Origin: JAVVHH01 sp965199585
GTDB lineage: Bacteria > Pseudomonadota > Alphaproteobacteria > Acetobacterales > Acetobacteraceae
Length of the DNA: 64,000 nucleotides
NCBI GenBank assembly: GCA_965199585.1
Contig: CBDASI010000002.1
Span: 1,674,001-1,738,000 of the forward strand
Reading direction: 5' to 3'
In this document: piece after piece, positions 1-11,280 of the stretch
How the letters are laid out: the number at the start of each line of letters is the position of its first letter
Position numbering within the stretch: the stretch's first letter is position 1
Notes under the pieces: generated by a model
What the model was told of the DNA's origin: nothing
Databases searched by the model: none
The model's input: the letters and a program-made list of their open reading frames with translations, nothing else
Made by a program: the position numbers and the translations under genes

Positions 1-1
1 G

Positions 2-733
2 ACGATCCTAACCGGGTTGCCGCTGGTGGGGGTGCTGCTGGCCGGGTTCGCGATGGCGATGCTGGTGTGTGGGCTGATCGGGATGTCGATCGAGCGGTTC
101 CTGCTGCGGAAGCTGGCGGTGGTGAAGGGGCCGGCGGCGATGATCACGACGATCGGGGTCAGCTACGTGCTGTTCAACGTGGTGCTGCTGACGCTGGGGT
201 CGGACAGCAAGAATTTCCCCAATCCGATCCCGCCGGTGTCTTGGGCGATCGGGGGGGCGGTGCTGCGGGTGCGGGAGGTGGCGATCTGGGCGATCTCGCT
301 GGGGCTGATGGGGGCGCTGACATATTTCGTCAGCTACACGAAGTTAGGCAAGGCGATGCGGGCGACGGCGCAGGACCCGGATGCGGCGCGGATGATGGGG
401 GTCGAGGTCGACCGGGTGATCATGACGGCGTTCTTCGTCGGCGGCGCGCTGGCGGGGGCGTGCGGGATCATCTTCGGGCTGTATTACAATCTGGCGAAGG
501 TGGATATCGGGTTCGGGGCCGGGCTGCGGGCGTTCACGGCGGCGGTGCTGGGGGGGATCGGCAACGTGCCGGGGGCGATGGTCGGGGGGATCCTGATCGG
601 GCTGATCGAGGCGTTCGCGGGGCAGACGATCGGGTCGGCCTGGGCGGATGTGGTCATCTTCAGTTTGCTGGTGCTGGTGTTGGTGTTCCAGCCGGCGGGA
701 TTGCTGGGGCGGCTGGCGCCGAACAAGTCATGA
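2..733 (+). CDS. livH: Branched-chain amino-acid-type ABC permease LivH, C-terminal part (cut by window edge)
   Basis: Integral-membrane permease of a HAAT-family ABC importer, one of two permeases (LivH, LivM) that form the inner-membrane channel. The reading frame is open at the left edge, so the true start lies outside the window; about 240 residues remain of a usual 290-300. It shows hydrophobic helices and the family's permease loop around KAMRATAQDPDAARMMGV, followed by GGIGNVPGAMVGGILIGL near the C-terminus, which is characteristic of LivH. The stop overlaps the start of the LivM-LivG fusion as ATGA at 730-733, so the genes are translationally coupled. The substrate is not determined by sequence; this family also imports aromatic acids, amides and urea. 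Confidence 0.9.
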   Translation, partial: TILTGLPLVGVLLAGFAMAMLVCGLIGMSIERFLLRKLAVVKGPAAMITTIGVSYVLFNVVLLTLGSDSKNFPNPIPPVSWAIGGAVLRVREVAIWAISLGLMGALTYFVSYTKLGKAMRATAQDPDAARMMGVEVDRVIMTAFFVGGALAGACGIIFGLYYNLAKVDIGFGAGLRAFTAAVLGGIGNVPGAMVGGILIGLIEAFAGQTIGSAWADVVIFSLLVLVLVFQPAGLLGRLAPNKS

Positions 734-2769
734 GCAGTGGAGGAATCTTCAGCCCGAGGCGGGGGACGGAGGAGACGGGGCTGGCGGCGTCGCATCCGGT
801 GACGGGCATTCCGCGCGACCGGCAGCGACTGTTCGTCATCTACGTGATCGCGGTGGCGCTGCTGCTGCTGCCGTCGGTGTGGGACGACGATGCGGGGATC
901 GATGCGCTGGCGAACGCGATGTCGTATGCGGCGCTGGCGCTGGGGCTCAACGTGGTGGTGGGGTTCGCCGGGCTGCTGGATCTTGGGTATGCGGCGTTCT
1001 TTGCGATCGGGGCGTATTTCTACGGCATCCTGACGAGCTTTCAGATCATGCCGGAATGGTCGGGGTTCTGGGAGCCGCTCGCGTATGTCGGGCTGGTGGA
1101 GAAGCTGAACCAGGGGGGGCCGGACCTGGTGCACTTCACGCTGTCGTTCTGGTTGGCGATGCCGCTGGCGGCGGTGGTCTCGGCATTGTGCGGGATCTGT
1201 TTCGGGGCGCCGACGCTGCGGCTGCGGGGGGATTACCTGGCGATCGTGACGCTGGGGTTCGGCGAGATCGTGCCGATCGTGGCGCGGAACGTCACCAGCG
1301 TGACGAACGGGGCGGCCGGGCTGAATGGGGTGCAGCCGCCGCATCTGTTCGGGTACAATTTCGGGATCGATGCCGTTCCGTACTATTACGTCGGGCTCGG
1401 GTTGATCGCGCTGCTGATCTTCACGTCGGTTCGGTTGCGGGACAGCCGGATCGGGCGGGCTTGGATGGCGATCCGCGAGGACGAGACGGCGGCGTCGGCG
1501 ATGGGGGTCAATCCGGTCAAGTACAAGCTGATGGCGTTCGCGATCGGGGCGGCGTTCGCGGGGATGACGGGGGTGTATTTCGTCGCCAAGCTGCAGACGG
1601 CGACGCCGGAGATGTTCAACTTCAACGTCAGCTCGATGCTGATCGTGATGGTCGTGCTCGGCGGCATGGGCAGCGTGTGGGGCGTGGTGCTGGGGGCGGT
1701 GCTGCTGCAGTTGATGCAGAGCTGGTTCCTGCCGGGGCTGAGCCGGCTGGTGGAGGAAGTGGGCGTCTCGATGCAGAGCGCTTGGCTGCAACGGGTGGAT
1801 CTGACGCAGTGGACGCAGCTGCTGTTCGGCCTGATCCTCATCGGGATGATGCTGTATCGGCGTGAGGGGTTGATCCCGGCGGTGCGGCGGACACCGGGGC
1901 TGACCTATGACGCGCAGCATGCCGAAGTGGCGCGGGGCGGATTCCGTAACCTGGGCAACGTGGCGCACTGGGGAGACGGGGCGGCGCTCGAGATCAAGGA
2001 CGTGACGGTCAGGTTCGGCGGGCTGGTGGCGCTGAACAAGGTGAACCTGGTGGTGCCGGCGGGCGGGGTGGTCGCGGTGATCGGGCCGAACGGGTCGGGC
2101 AAGTCGACGCTGTTCAACGTGATCACCGGGCTGGTGCCGGCGGTGGGGACCATCAGCTTCGGCGGGCGGGAACTGTTGGGGCTGAAGCCGCATCAGGTGC
2201 TGGAGTTGGGGGTGGCGCGGACGTTCCAGAACATCCGGCTGTTCCCGACGCTGACGGTGCTGGAGAACGCGCTGATCGGGCGGCATGCGCGGTTGCATTC
2301 GGGGCCGGTGGCGTCGGTGTTGCGGACGCCGGCGCAGAAGGACGAGGAGGAGGCGTCCCGCGAGGGGGTGCTGGACATCATCGCGCTGTTCGGCAACCGG
2401 CTGGCGCCACGGGTGGCGCAGGCGGTGAGCGGGTTGAGTTATGCGAACCGGCGCCGGGTCGAGATCGCGCGGGCGCTGGCGTCGCGGCCGCGGCTGTTGT
2501 TGCTGGACGAGCCAACCGCGGGGATGAACCCGGCGGAAACGCTGGAGCTGGCCGAGCAGATCAAGTCGCTGCATGCGAGCGGGCTGTCGATCCTGATCAT
2601 CGAGCACAAGCTGGACGTGGTGACGCGGCTGGCGGACCGGGTGGTGGTGCTGGATCACGGCGAGAAGATCGCCGAGGGGAAGCCGGACGAGATCAGGCGG
2701 AACGAGGAGGTGCTGACGGCTTATCTGGGCCGCGCGGCGCGGGCGGCGTTGGAGAAGGAGATTGCCTGA
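730..2769 (+). CDS. LivM-LivG fusion: ABC permease joined to ATPase
   Basis: A 679-residue fusion of the LivM permease (about residues 30-400, many membrane segments, conserved GLNVVVGFAGLLDLGYAAFFAIGAY) with the LivG ATPase (about 420-679). The ATPase half has Walker A GPNGSGKST near residue 452, a signature-region variant LSYANRRRVEIARAL and Walker B LLLLDEPTAGM. The ATG at 730 overlaps the LivH stop as ATGA, and the first hydrophobic helix begins about 30 residues later; upstream sequence in this frame is only a shadow of livH. Separate livM and livG genes are the norm, but such fusions are known in Alphaproteobacteria. It is followed directly by LivF, so one polycistronic importer is likely. 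The binding protein is probably outside the window. Confidence 0.92.
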   Translation: MSSGGIFSPRRGTEETGLAASHPVTGIPRDRQRLFVIYVIAVALLLLPSVWDDDAGIDALANAMSYAALALGLNVVVGFAGLLDLGYAAFFAIGAYFYGILTSFQIMPEWSGFWEPLAYVGLVEKLNQGGPDLVHFTLSFWLAMPLAAVVSALCGICFGAPTLRLRGDYLAIVTLGFGEIVPIVARNVTSVTNGAAGLNGVQPPHLFGYNFGIDAVPYYYVGLGLIALLIFTSVRLRDSRIGRAWMAIREDETAASAMGVNPVKYKLMAFAIGAAFAGMTGVYFVAKLQTATPEMFNFNVSSMLIVMVVLGGMGSVWGVVLGAVLLQLMQSWFLPGLSRLVEEVGVSMQSAWLQRVDLTQWTQLLFGLILIGMMLYRREGLIPAVRRTPGLTYDAQHAEVARGGFRNLGNVAHWGDGAALEIKDVTVRFGGLVALNKVNLVVPAGGVVAVIGPNGSGKSTLFNVITGLVPAVGTISFGGRELLGLKPHQVLELGVARTFQNIRLFPTLTVLENALIGRHARLHSGPVASVLRTPAQKDEEEASREGVLDIIALFGNRLAPRVAQAVSGLSYANRRRVEIARALASRPRLLLLDEPTAGMNPAETLELAEQIKSLHASGLSILIIEHKLDVVTRLADRVVVLDHGEKIAEGKPDEIRRNEEVLTAYLGRAARAALEKEIA

Positions 2770-2773
2770 TTTC

Positions 2774-3505
2774 ATGCCGAGCGGGTCGCTGCTCGAGTTC
2801 CGGGACGTCAACACGCATTACGGCGACCTGCATGTGTTGAAGGACGTCAATTACGACATCAAGGCGGGCGAGATCATCGCGCTGCTGGGCGGCAATGCCT
2901 GCGGCAAGTCGACGACGATGAAGACGATCATGGGGGTGGTGCGGCCGACGACGGGGAGCGTGTTGTTCGACGGGGCGCCGATCGAGCGGCTGTCGACGTC
3001 GGCGCGGGTGAGCCGGGGGATCGCGCCGGTGCTGGAGGCGCGGCGGCTGTTTCCGCGCATGACCGTGTTCGAGAACCTGGAGATGGGGGCGTATACGCGG
3101 AAGAAGGGGCCGGAGTTCGACGAGGACATCGAGCGGGTCTACGGGCTGTTCCCGCGGGTGAAGGAGCGGCGGGGGCAGTTGGCCGGCACGCTGTCGGGCG
3201 GGGAGCAGCAGATGGTGGCGATCGGGCGGGCGCTGATGGCGCGGCCGCGGCTGATCTGCATGGACGAGCCGTCGATGGGGCTGTCGCCGCTGTATGTCGA
3301 GCAGGTGTTCGACATCATCCAGGCGATCAACCGGCAGGGCATGACGATCTTCATGGTGGAGCAGAATGCGGCGATGGCGCTGCAGATCGCGCACCGGGCG
3401 TATGTGCTGCAGACCGGGGTTGTGGTGCTGTCGGGTGATGCGGCGACGCTGCGGGAAAACGAGGAGATCAAGCAGGCGTATCTGGGCGAGATGGAGGTCA
3501 CCTAG
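2774..3505 (+). CDS. livF: Branched-chain amino-acid-type ABC ATPase LivF
   Basis: Second nucleotide-binding subunit of the importer, about 243 residues, the usual size. It carries Walker A GGNACGKST (Ala where most relatives have Gly), signature LSGGEQQMVAIGRAL, Walker B RLICMDEPSMGLSP and the switch histidine replaced by Gln in VEQNAAMAL; MVEQN is typical for LivF. The ATG at 2774 is preferred because a GGAGAAGGAG purine tract (2751-2760) sits about 13 bases upstream; the TTG at 2762 would leave only one base of spacing. The gene begins within a few bases of the upstream stop codon at 2769, as expected for an operon. A 17-bp inverted repeat begins right at its stop. Confidence 0.92.
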   Translation: MPSGSLLEFRDVNTHYGDLHVLKDVNYDIKAGEIIALLGGNACGKSTTMKTIMGVVRPTTGSVLFDGAPIERLSTSARVSRGIAPVLEARRLFPRMTVFENLEMGAYTRKKGPEFDEDIERVYGLFPRVKERRGQLAGTLSGGEQQMVAIGRALMARPRLICMDEPSMGLSPLYVEQVFDIIQAINRQGMTIFMVEQNAAMALQIAHRAYVLQTGVVVLSGDAATLRENEEIKQAYLGEMEVT

Positions 3506-3646
3506 AGTGCCTTCCAAAACCCGTCCTGGCGGCCGTCTGACGCCCGCGTCCTGCGCTTCGGTGCTCACGGCCTGAAGGCCGCTCCGCTCCGATGCTCGGA
3601 CGCGAACGCCAGCCGACTCACCATGACGAGTTTTGGAAGGCACTCT
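3504..3646. repeat. Perfect 17-bp inverted repeat flanking a 109-bp palindrome-rich spacer
   Basis: The arms at 3504-3520 (agagtgccttccaaaac) and 3630-3646 are exact reverse complements. The interior contains further self-complementary runs, for example ggcctgaaggcc at about 3566-3577. The left arm starts on the last base of the livF TAG stop, so the structure may end livF transcription. Size and architecture also fit a small non-autonomous mobile element of MITE type or a dispersed repeat. No coding sequence is recognisable between 3506 and 3832. Confidence 0.6.
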
Positions 3647-3832
3647 CGTGGGTGAAAGCCCATGCGCGGTGCTCGGTCGGTGATCCGCGGTAATGGCGCG
3701 GATTGGGCTGGTTACCCTGGATCGCCGCTGGGCTCGCGATGACGGTGGGGGCGGGAGCCGGGTATAGAGCGGGGGTAATCGTTCGAGAGAAGCGTACGTG
3801 ACACCTTCATCTACCCGGCGCGGCGGGCGCCG

Positions 3833-5251
3833 TTGACTGCCGTCGCTAGCCTGCCGACCCGGATCGGCGGGGGTTTGAAGCGGGCGTTCGGCCAGTTCCT
3901 GGCGTTACCGCTGGCGGTGGTGATCGGGTTCATCGTGATCACGATCGTGATCTACTGGGCCGACCAGGCCTGGTCGGCCGGGCAGACGCCGGCGCGGTTC
4001 AGTTGGTTGGGGCAGTTGTTGGGCGATAGTTCGTCGCTGTCGACGCTGCTGGGCACGATCGCGTCGAGCATCATCACGGTCACGTCGATCACCTTTTCGC
4101 TGCTGCTGATCGCGCTGCAGCAGGGGGCGTCGGCGCTCACCACGCAGGTCACGGACCAGTTCCTGATGCGGCGGACCAACCAGTTCTACTTCGGCTATTT
4201 CGTCGGGCTGTCGGTGTTCACGCTGTTGAGCCTGGTGACGGCGAGCAGCATCCATCGGCCGATCTTCGGGACCAGCTTGATCCTGATCCTGACCATCGCC
4301 GCGCTCTGCATGGTCGTGGTGATGATCTACGACACGATCGACCAGATGCGGCCGACGCAGATCGTGCGGGCGATCCATCAGCACGTGCTGCGGGCGCGGA
4401 GGCGGGAGACGGCGCTGCTGGCGACGACGCGGCGGGTGCCGCGGGCGGATTGGCCGGTGGTGGGGCAGGTGCGCTCGACGGAGACGGGACACGTCATCGC
4501 CGTCGACGCGAGCAAGCTGCGCGCGGCGATTGGGGAAATCGGGTGCGGCGAGGTCGAAGTGGAGCTGCGGGTGCCGATCGGGCGGTATCTGGCGTTCGGC
4601 GACCCGATGGCGACGTTGCGGACGCGGACGGGCGATGCGCTGGAGGCCGAGACGCTGGAGCGTGTCGGACGCGCGGTCGGTGCGGCGATCACGTTCAACG
4701 ATGCGCGGGATCTGCGGCAGGACCCGTCGTATGGGATCATGCAGTTGTCGACGATCGCATGGACGTCGGTGTCGACCGCGAAAGGCAACCCGGCGCCGGG
4801 CTTGGCGGTGATCCAGAGCTTGCGCGACATTCTGGCGCGGTGGGCGGGGGATGGGCCGGTCGCGGGGGACGCCGGGTCGCTGGTGGTGGTGCCCGACGTG
4901 GCGCCGGTGGAGGCGATCGGGGCGTTCGAGAGCATCTTCCTGGTCACGTCGGAGTCGATGCAGGCGACGACGCTGGCGCATGCGGTGCGGGCGGTGGCGA
5001 TCCTACTGGAGCTCGTGCCGGGGGCGTGGCGCGATCAGTTGGCGGAGGCGGCGCGGCGGATGCTGTCCGGGTTGGGGGAGCATGTGTTGACGGTCGAGCT
5101 GGAGGCGGCGCTGGGGGAGTTGGCCGCGGCGCTGGCGGCGACGGGGTTCAAGGAGGTCGGGGCGGCGGTGGAGGCGGCGACGGCGACCTTGGGGACGACG
5201 CTGGGGGTGCTCAATTCGCGGTCGACGCGGGTGCCTGGGGCGGGGGGTTAG
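3833..5251 (+). CDS. DUF2254-family membrane protein
   Basis: A 472-residue predicted inner-membrane protein matching the DUF2254 family (predicted membrane protein, function unknown). Four hydrophobic segments lie in the first 170 residues (around 22-45, 73-95, 120-140 and 145-165) with the conserved LIALQQGASALTTQVTDQFL-like stretch between them. A soluble C-terminal domain of about 300 residues follows, ending in a long Ala/Glu-rich helix. The TTG at 3833 is the only start that precedes the first membrane segment closely. The gene stands alone and is convergent with zwf, separated by a strong hairpin. Confidence 0.82.
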   Translation: MTAVASLPTRIGGGLKRAFGQFLALPLAVVIGFIVITIVIYWADQAWSAGQTPARFSWLGQLLGDSSSLSTLLGTIASSIITVTSITFSLLLIALQQGASALTTQVTDQFLMRRTNQFYFGYFVGLSVFTLLSLVTASSIHRPIFGTSLILILTIAALCMVVVMIYDTIDQMRPTQIVRAIHQHVLRARRRETALLATTRRVPRADWPVVGQVRSTETGHVIAVDASKLRAAIGEIGCGEVEVELRVPIGRYLAFGDPMATLRTRTGDALEAETLERVGRAVGAAITFNDARDLRQDPSYGIMQLSTIAWTSVSTAKGNPAPGLAVIQSLRDILARWAGDGPVAGDAGSLVVVPDVAPVEAIGAFESIFLVTSESMQATTLAHAVRAVAILLELVPGAWRDQLAEAARRMLSGLGEHVLTVELEAALGELAAALAATGFKEVGAAVEAATATLGTTLGVLNSRSTRVPGAGG

Positions 5252-5281
5252 TTTACCGATAAAGTGGTCGCGGGCTTCTTG

Positions 5282-5307
5282 GGTTGGTGGGCTGACGCCC
5301 ACCAACC
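5282..5307. terminator. 11-bp stem hairpin between convergent genes (dispersed palindrome copy 1)
   Basis: Positions 5282-5292 (ggttggtgggc) and 5297-5307 are perfect reverse complements around a TGAC loop. It sits between the convergent DUF2254 and zwf genes, so it could serve both strands, although no T-run follows. The core (gtgggctgacgcccac) recurs at 10360, 15373 and, more degenerate, at 12612, so it belongs to a dispersed repeat family. Confidence 0.6.
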
Positions 5308-5317
5308 GGGTGCGGGT

Positions 5318-6793
<1,476 letters not shown>

Positions 6794-6839
6794 GAGCGGA
6801 TTATAGGCCCCTAGCGGCGGCTGTCGTCTAGTTCGCCGC

Positions 6840-7829
<990 letters not shown>

Positions 7830-7854
7830 GGGCGGCGGGAGCGGTCCGCGCCGC

Positions 7855-7885
7855 CCTGGATTGCCGCGCTTCGCTCGCAATGACG
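7855..7885. repeat. Interspersed palindromic element between the two permease genes
   Basis: The stretch containing ggattgccgcgcttcgctcg with flanking attgc/gcaat arms resembles the short imperfect palindrome found in intergenic regions of many proteobacteria. It fills most of the 57-bp gap between dppC and dppB. Family membership is recognised from memory, not from a search. Confidence 0.5.
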
Positions 7886-7886
7886 A

Positions 7887-8792
7887 TTATTCACGGTCGG
7901 CCAGGACGTTGAGGGCGAGGACGGTGGTGGCGACGGCGAGGCCGGGGGCGATGGCGACCCAGGGGCGGCTGTAGATCAAGGTTTGCCCGTCGGCGATCAG
8001 GGTGCCCCAGCTGGCTTGGGGGGGGTGGATGCCGATGCCGAGGATGGAGAGGGCGGCCTCGGTGAGGAGGGTCATGGCGGCGACGATGGGGGCGAGGGCA
8101 AGGAAAGTGGGCCAGAGGGAGGGGAGGATGTGGCGGCGGAGGATGTGCAGGCGGGTGCCGCCGGTGGCGAAGGCGGCCTCGACGAAGTCGCGGGCGAGGA
8201 GGGATTGGACTTCGGTGCGGACGGGGCGGGCGACGTAGGGGACGTAGACGAGGCCTAGGATGAGGGCGGGGAGGAGCTTGTCGTCGGCTTCGAGGGTGAT
8301 GGGGCCGAGATGGAGGCCCTCGTTGACCAGGACGATGGAGAGGGAGATCGCCAGGAGATAGACGGGGAAGGCCCAGAGGAGGTCGATCAGGGCGGAGACG
8401 ACGGTGTCGGTGAGGCCGCCGACGAAGCCGGCGAGGATGCCGGAGAGGGCGCCGAGGCCTAGGCAGAGCAGGGTGGCGGCGCCGGCGACGAGGAGGGAGG
8501 TGCGGCCGCCATAGAGGAGGCGGGCGGCGACGTCGCGGCCGAGGGTGTCGGCGCCGAGGAGGTAAGGGCCGCGCCAGGATGTCTCCCAGGCGGGGCCGAT
8601 CGGGGTGACGCCGAGGCCGGGGTTGTCGGCGAGGACGGGGTGGCCGTCGGTCTGGGCCATGGGGGTGCTGAGGAACGGGTCGGTGCCGGAGATGCGGGCG
8701 GCGTAGAGGGGGGCGAGCAGGGCGCCGGCCACGATGGCGAGCAGCACGAGGGCGGCGAGCAGGCGCGACCGGGTCACCGCAGGCCGGGTCAC
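7887..8792 (-). CDS. Peptide/nickel-type ABC permease (DppC family)
   Basis: Second inner-membrane permease, 301 residues, of a dipeptide/oligopeptide-type importer. It shows an N-terminal helix (about 10-30), the periplasmic loop with YLLGADTLGRDVAARLLYGG typical of DppC/OppC, and the later EAAFATGGTRLHILRRHILP permease-ATPase interaction loop. The GTG start at 8792 overlaps the binding-protein stop as GTGA. The first 15 bp of coding sequence are duplicated in tandem (8774-8803), leaving a second possible GTG at 8777. It lies second in a binding protein-DppC-DppB order. Confidence 0.88.
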   Translation of the reverse strand: MTRPAVTRSRLLAALVLLAIVAGALLAPLYAARISGTDPFLSTPMAQTDGHPVLADNPGLGVTPIGPAWETSWRGPYLLGADTLGRDVAARLLYGGRTSLLVAGAATLLCLGLGALSGILAGFVGGLTDTVVSALIDLLWAFPVYLLAISLSIVLVNEGLHLGPITLEADDKLLPALILGLVYVPYVARPVRTEVQSLLARDFVEAAFATGGTRLHILRRHILPSLWPTFLALAPIVAAMTLLTEAALSILGIGIHPPQASWGTLIADGQTLIYSRPWVAIAPGLAVATTVLALNVLADRE

Positions 8793-10402
8793 CGCAGGCC
8801 GGCTTGGGCGATCAGCCAGTGGAAGACCTCGTGATAGGCGTAGTCCTCGACGCGGTGGGAGACGACGTCGACGTAGTTCGGGTTGAGCAGGGCGATGGCG
8901 ATGGCGGCGTCGGTCAGGGCATGGTCGGCGGGGGCGATGTCGCCGGCGGCGATGCGGGCGTCGATGGCCGGGTCGCAGAAGCCGGTGATGTTGGGGGAGG
9001 AGTCGGAGCCGGGGTGGAAGGCGGTGCAGCCGAAACTGCCGAGGAGGAAATTGGCCGAGGAGGGGTAGTCGGCGTACCAGGAGGTCAGGCTCGCCTGGAC
9101 GCGGTTGTTGGTGTTCTGGATGTAGGTGAACTGCACGTTGGCGGAGAGGGAGCGGAGCTTGGTGTCGAGGCCGATGCTGGCGAAGACGTCGCGGAGGTAG
9201 GTGCCGATGGCGCGGGCGACCGGGCTGTCGTCGGTGACGAGGGTGACGGGGGCACCGGTGGCGCCGGCGGCGGCAATGAGGGCGCGGGCGCGGGCGGGAT
9301 CGTGGGGGTAAGGGCAGTAGGGGGCGTAGCCGGGGAGGCCGGGGGGGAGGAGCTGGCAGGTGGGGGCGGCGAGGCGGGGGCCGCCGAAGAGCTTGACGAC
9401 GGCGTCGCGGTCGACGGCGAGGTCGACGGCTTGGCGGACCCGCGGGTCGTCGAAGGGGGGCAGGTGGACGTTAAGGGGGACGAACCAGAGCGCCGGGGTT
9501 GGGTTGGTGTGGACCCGGTCGAGGAAGCGGCGGCCCAGCTCGGCGAGGCGGTCGGCGGGTGGGCTGTCGAACATCCAGTCGGCCTGGTCGTTCTCGATGG
9601 CGGTGAGCTCGGCTTCGTCCTCGAGGCCGAAGACGTAGTCGATGCGGTCCGGTCTGCCGGGCGGTTGGGCGTCGGGGTTCCAGGGGCGGAAGTGTTCGTT
9701 GCGGACGATCTGGAGGCGGTCGTTCGGGTCGTAGGCGAGGAAGCGATAGGGGCCGGTGCCGGGGATGGGGACGATGCCGGCGTCGGCGGTGGGGGCGTCG
9801 GCGGGGAGGATGCTGGCGTGGGGGAGGGCGAGCTTGGCGAGGAATTCGGGGTCGGGGCGGGAGAGGCGGATGGCGATGGTGTCGCCGTCCGTCGTCACGC
9901 CGTCGAGGGTGCAGGTGTCGGGGGTGGCGAGGCAGGCGGGGGCGCCGGCGATGGCGCCGTAGAAGGTCTCGGCGGTGGGGCTGCGGACGCGGAAGATGCG
10001 GCGGAGGCTGGCGGCGACGTCGGCGGGGCCGAGGGGGCGGCCGTCGGAGAAATGGATGTTGGGGCGGAGGTGGAAGCGGTAGAGGCGGCCGCCGTCTTCA
10101 GGGGTAGGGAGGGCGTCGGCGAGGTCGGGCACGAGGTCGGCACCGCGGGGGCCGGGGGTTTTGCGGAAGGCGACCAGGCCGTCATAGGTGAAGGCGTAGA
10201 GCTGCCAGAATTGGGCGGTGTAGTTGAGGTGGGGGTCGAGCGTGCCGGCGGCGGTGTGGGCTAGCAGGCGGAGGGTTTGCGCCGAGGCGGGGGTGGTTGG
10301 GAGGAGGGCGCCTAGGGCGAGGGTGGCGCGAAGGGCGATGATCGTGAGGGACGGGGCTTGGTGGGCTGAAGCCCACCCTACGCGGGGGTGTGTGGGGGTC
10401 AA
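8789..10402 (-). CDS. Peptide-type ABC substrate-binding protein (SBP family 5)
   Basis: Periplasmic binding protein of the DppA/OppA/NikA type (SBP_bac_5). Mature sequence starts near QTLRLLAHTAAGTLDPHLNY and contains the family block YRFHLRPNIHFSDGRPL; four Cys residues are scattered through it. A signal peptide LRATLALGALLPTTPASAQ is evident. The start is uncertain: the only upstream candidate in frame is a TTG at 10402, overlapping the methyltransferase stop as TTGA. That start makes the first 20 or so residues read through a dispersed palindrome (10360-10377). Either the repeat inserted at the native start, or a non-standard start just before the signal peptide is used. The gene overlaps dppC by four bases. 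Confidence 0.85.
   Translation of the reverse strand: MTPTHPRVGWASAHQAPSLTIIALRATLALGALLPTTPASAQTLRLLAHTAAGTLDPHLNYTAQFWQLYAFTYDGLVAFRKTPGPRGADLVPDLADALPTPEDGGRLYRFHLRPNIHFSDGRPLGPADVAASLRRIFRVRSPTAETFYGAIAGAPACLATPDTCTLDGVTTDGDTIAIRLSRPDPEFLAKLALPHASILPADAPTADAGIVPIPGTGPYRFLAYDPNDRLQIVRNEHFRPWNPDAQPPGRPDRIDYVFGLEDEAELTAIENDQADWMFDSPPADRLAELGRRFLDRVHTNPTPALWFVPLNVHLPPFDDPRVRQAVDLAVDRDAVVKLFGGPRLAAPTCQLLPPGLPGYAPYCPYPHDPARARALIAAAGATGAPVTLVTDDSPVARAIGTYLRDVFASIGLDTKLRSLSANVQFTYIQNTNNRVQASLTSWYADYPSSANFLLGSFGCTAFHPGSDSSPNITGFCDPAIDARIAAGDIAPADHALTDAAIAIALLNPNYVDVVSHRVEDYAYHEVFHWLIAQAGLR
10360..10377. repeat. Dispersed palindrome copy 2, inside the binding-protein N-terminal region
   Basis: Arms ggtgggct (10360-10367) and agcccacc (10370-10377) flank a 2-base loop. 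The core matches the hairpins at 5282 and 15373. It falls between the methyltransferase stop and the signal peptide of the binding protein. Confidence 0.65.
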
Positions 10403-11280
10403 CGGCGGAAGACGAAGGCGGAGCCGTCCCAGAGGCGGAAGGGTTGGCGGTCGCTGCCGGCGAGGGTGAGGCCGCTGTCGGCGGCCCAGATGGGGGCTTG
10501 GATCTCGTCCCATTCGTCGGATTCGTAGGAGAGGTTGAGGACGACCAGGGCGCCGCCGGGGCGAAGGATGCGGGCGGCGTCGGCGAGGTGGGCGGGGACG
10601 ATGCCGGCCTGGACGAGGTAGGGAAAGCTGTCGATCGCCAGGATGAGGTCGAAGGACTCGGGGTCCAGGAAAGCGAGGTTCTGGCCGGCGGTGACTTCGA
10701 AGCGGACATTTGGCTGGTCGGCGTGGCGGCGGCGGGCTTCGGCGACCATGCCGGGGGAGACGTCTAGGCCGAAGACGGAGCGGCAGCGGGGGGCGAGGGC
10801 GCCGGCGACGCGGCCGATGCCGCAGCCGAGGTCGAGCACGTCGGCTTCGGCGGCCAGGAGGTCGGACATCTCCAGCCACTCGACGATCTCGGCGGTGGCG
10901 GCGGCGAGGATCAGGGGGTCGCCGAGGGAATAGAGGGCGACGCTGGCTTCGGGGGAGGCGGCGACGGCGCGGTCGAAGAAGTCGGCGATGCGGGCGACGC
11001 CCTGCTCGGGGGTGTCGCCCGATGCGGTGTGGTCGGCGCCGTGAAGGCCGATATGGGCGGTGAGGGCGTCGATCTGGGCGGTGTGGGTGAGGAGGAGCGT
11101 GCGGATGGCGTCGAGCTGGGGGTGAGGTTCGGCTTGGGCCAGTTCGGAACCTTGATCGAGAGCGGCCGCGACGAGCGCGGCCTCGATGGCGGCGGCGTCG
11201 TTGCCGTTGAACATGAAATGGGCGACGGCGATCTGGGGCGAAATGCGGCCGGCGATGCAGTCGTGCAGGGTTTGATTCAT
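10399..11280 (-). CDS. SAM-dependent methyltransferase (class I)
   Basis: A 293-residue protein with a class I SAM-binding core. Motif I VLDLGCGIGRVAGAL is near residue 147, the acidic residue after strand 2 is in VFGLDVSPGM, and motif post-I/IV appears as FDLILAIDSFPYLVQ. An N-terminal region of about 100 residues (MNQTLHDCIAGRISPQIAV) lacks a recognised domain and may bind substrate. The start overlaps the stop of the ATP-grasp gene as ATGA, so the two are translationally coupled. The substrate cannot be inferred from sequence; coupling suggests that it methylates the product or substrate of the ligase. Confidence 0.85.
   Translation of the reverse strand: MNQTLHDCIAGRISPQIAVAHFMFNGNDAAAIEAALVAAALDQGSELAQAEPHPQLDAIRTLLLTHTAQIDALTAHIGLHGADHTASGDTPEQGVARIADFFDRAVAASPEASVALYSLGDPLILAAATAEIVEWLEMSDLLAAEADVLDLGCGIGRVAGALAPRCRSVFGLDVSPGMVAEARRRHADQPNVRFEVTAGQNLAFLDPESFDLILAIDSFPYLVQAGIVPAHLADAARILRPGGALVVLNLSYESDEWDEIQAPIWAADSGLTLAGSDRQPFRLWDGSAFVFRR

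Noticed and set aside
484..2814. Long minus-strand open frame opposite the Liv genes
   Set aside because: Its product is an Arg/Pro/His-rich low-complexity string with no domain, as expected for the antisense of high-GC coding DNA.
8804..10264. Glycine/valine-rich 486-codon plus-strand frame
   Set aside because: It is the antisense of the SBP5 binding protein and has shadow-like composition without any fold signal.
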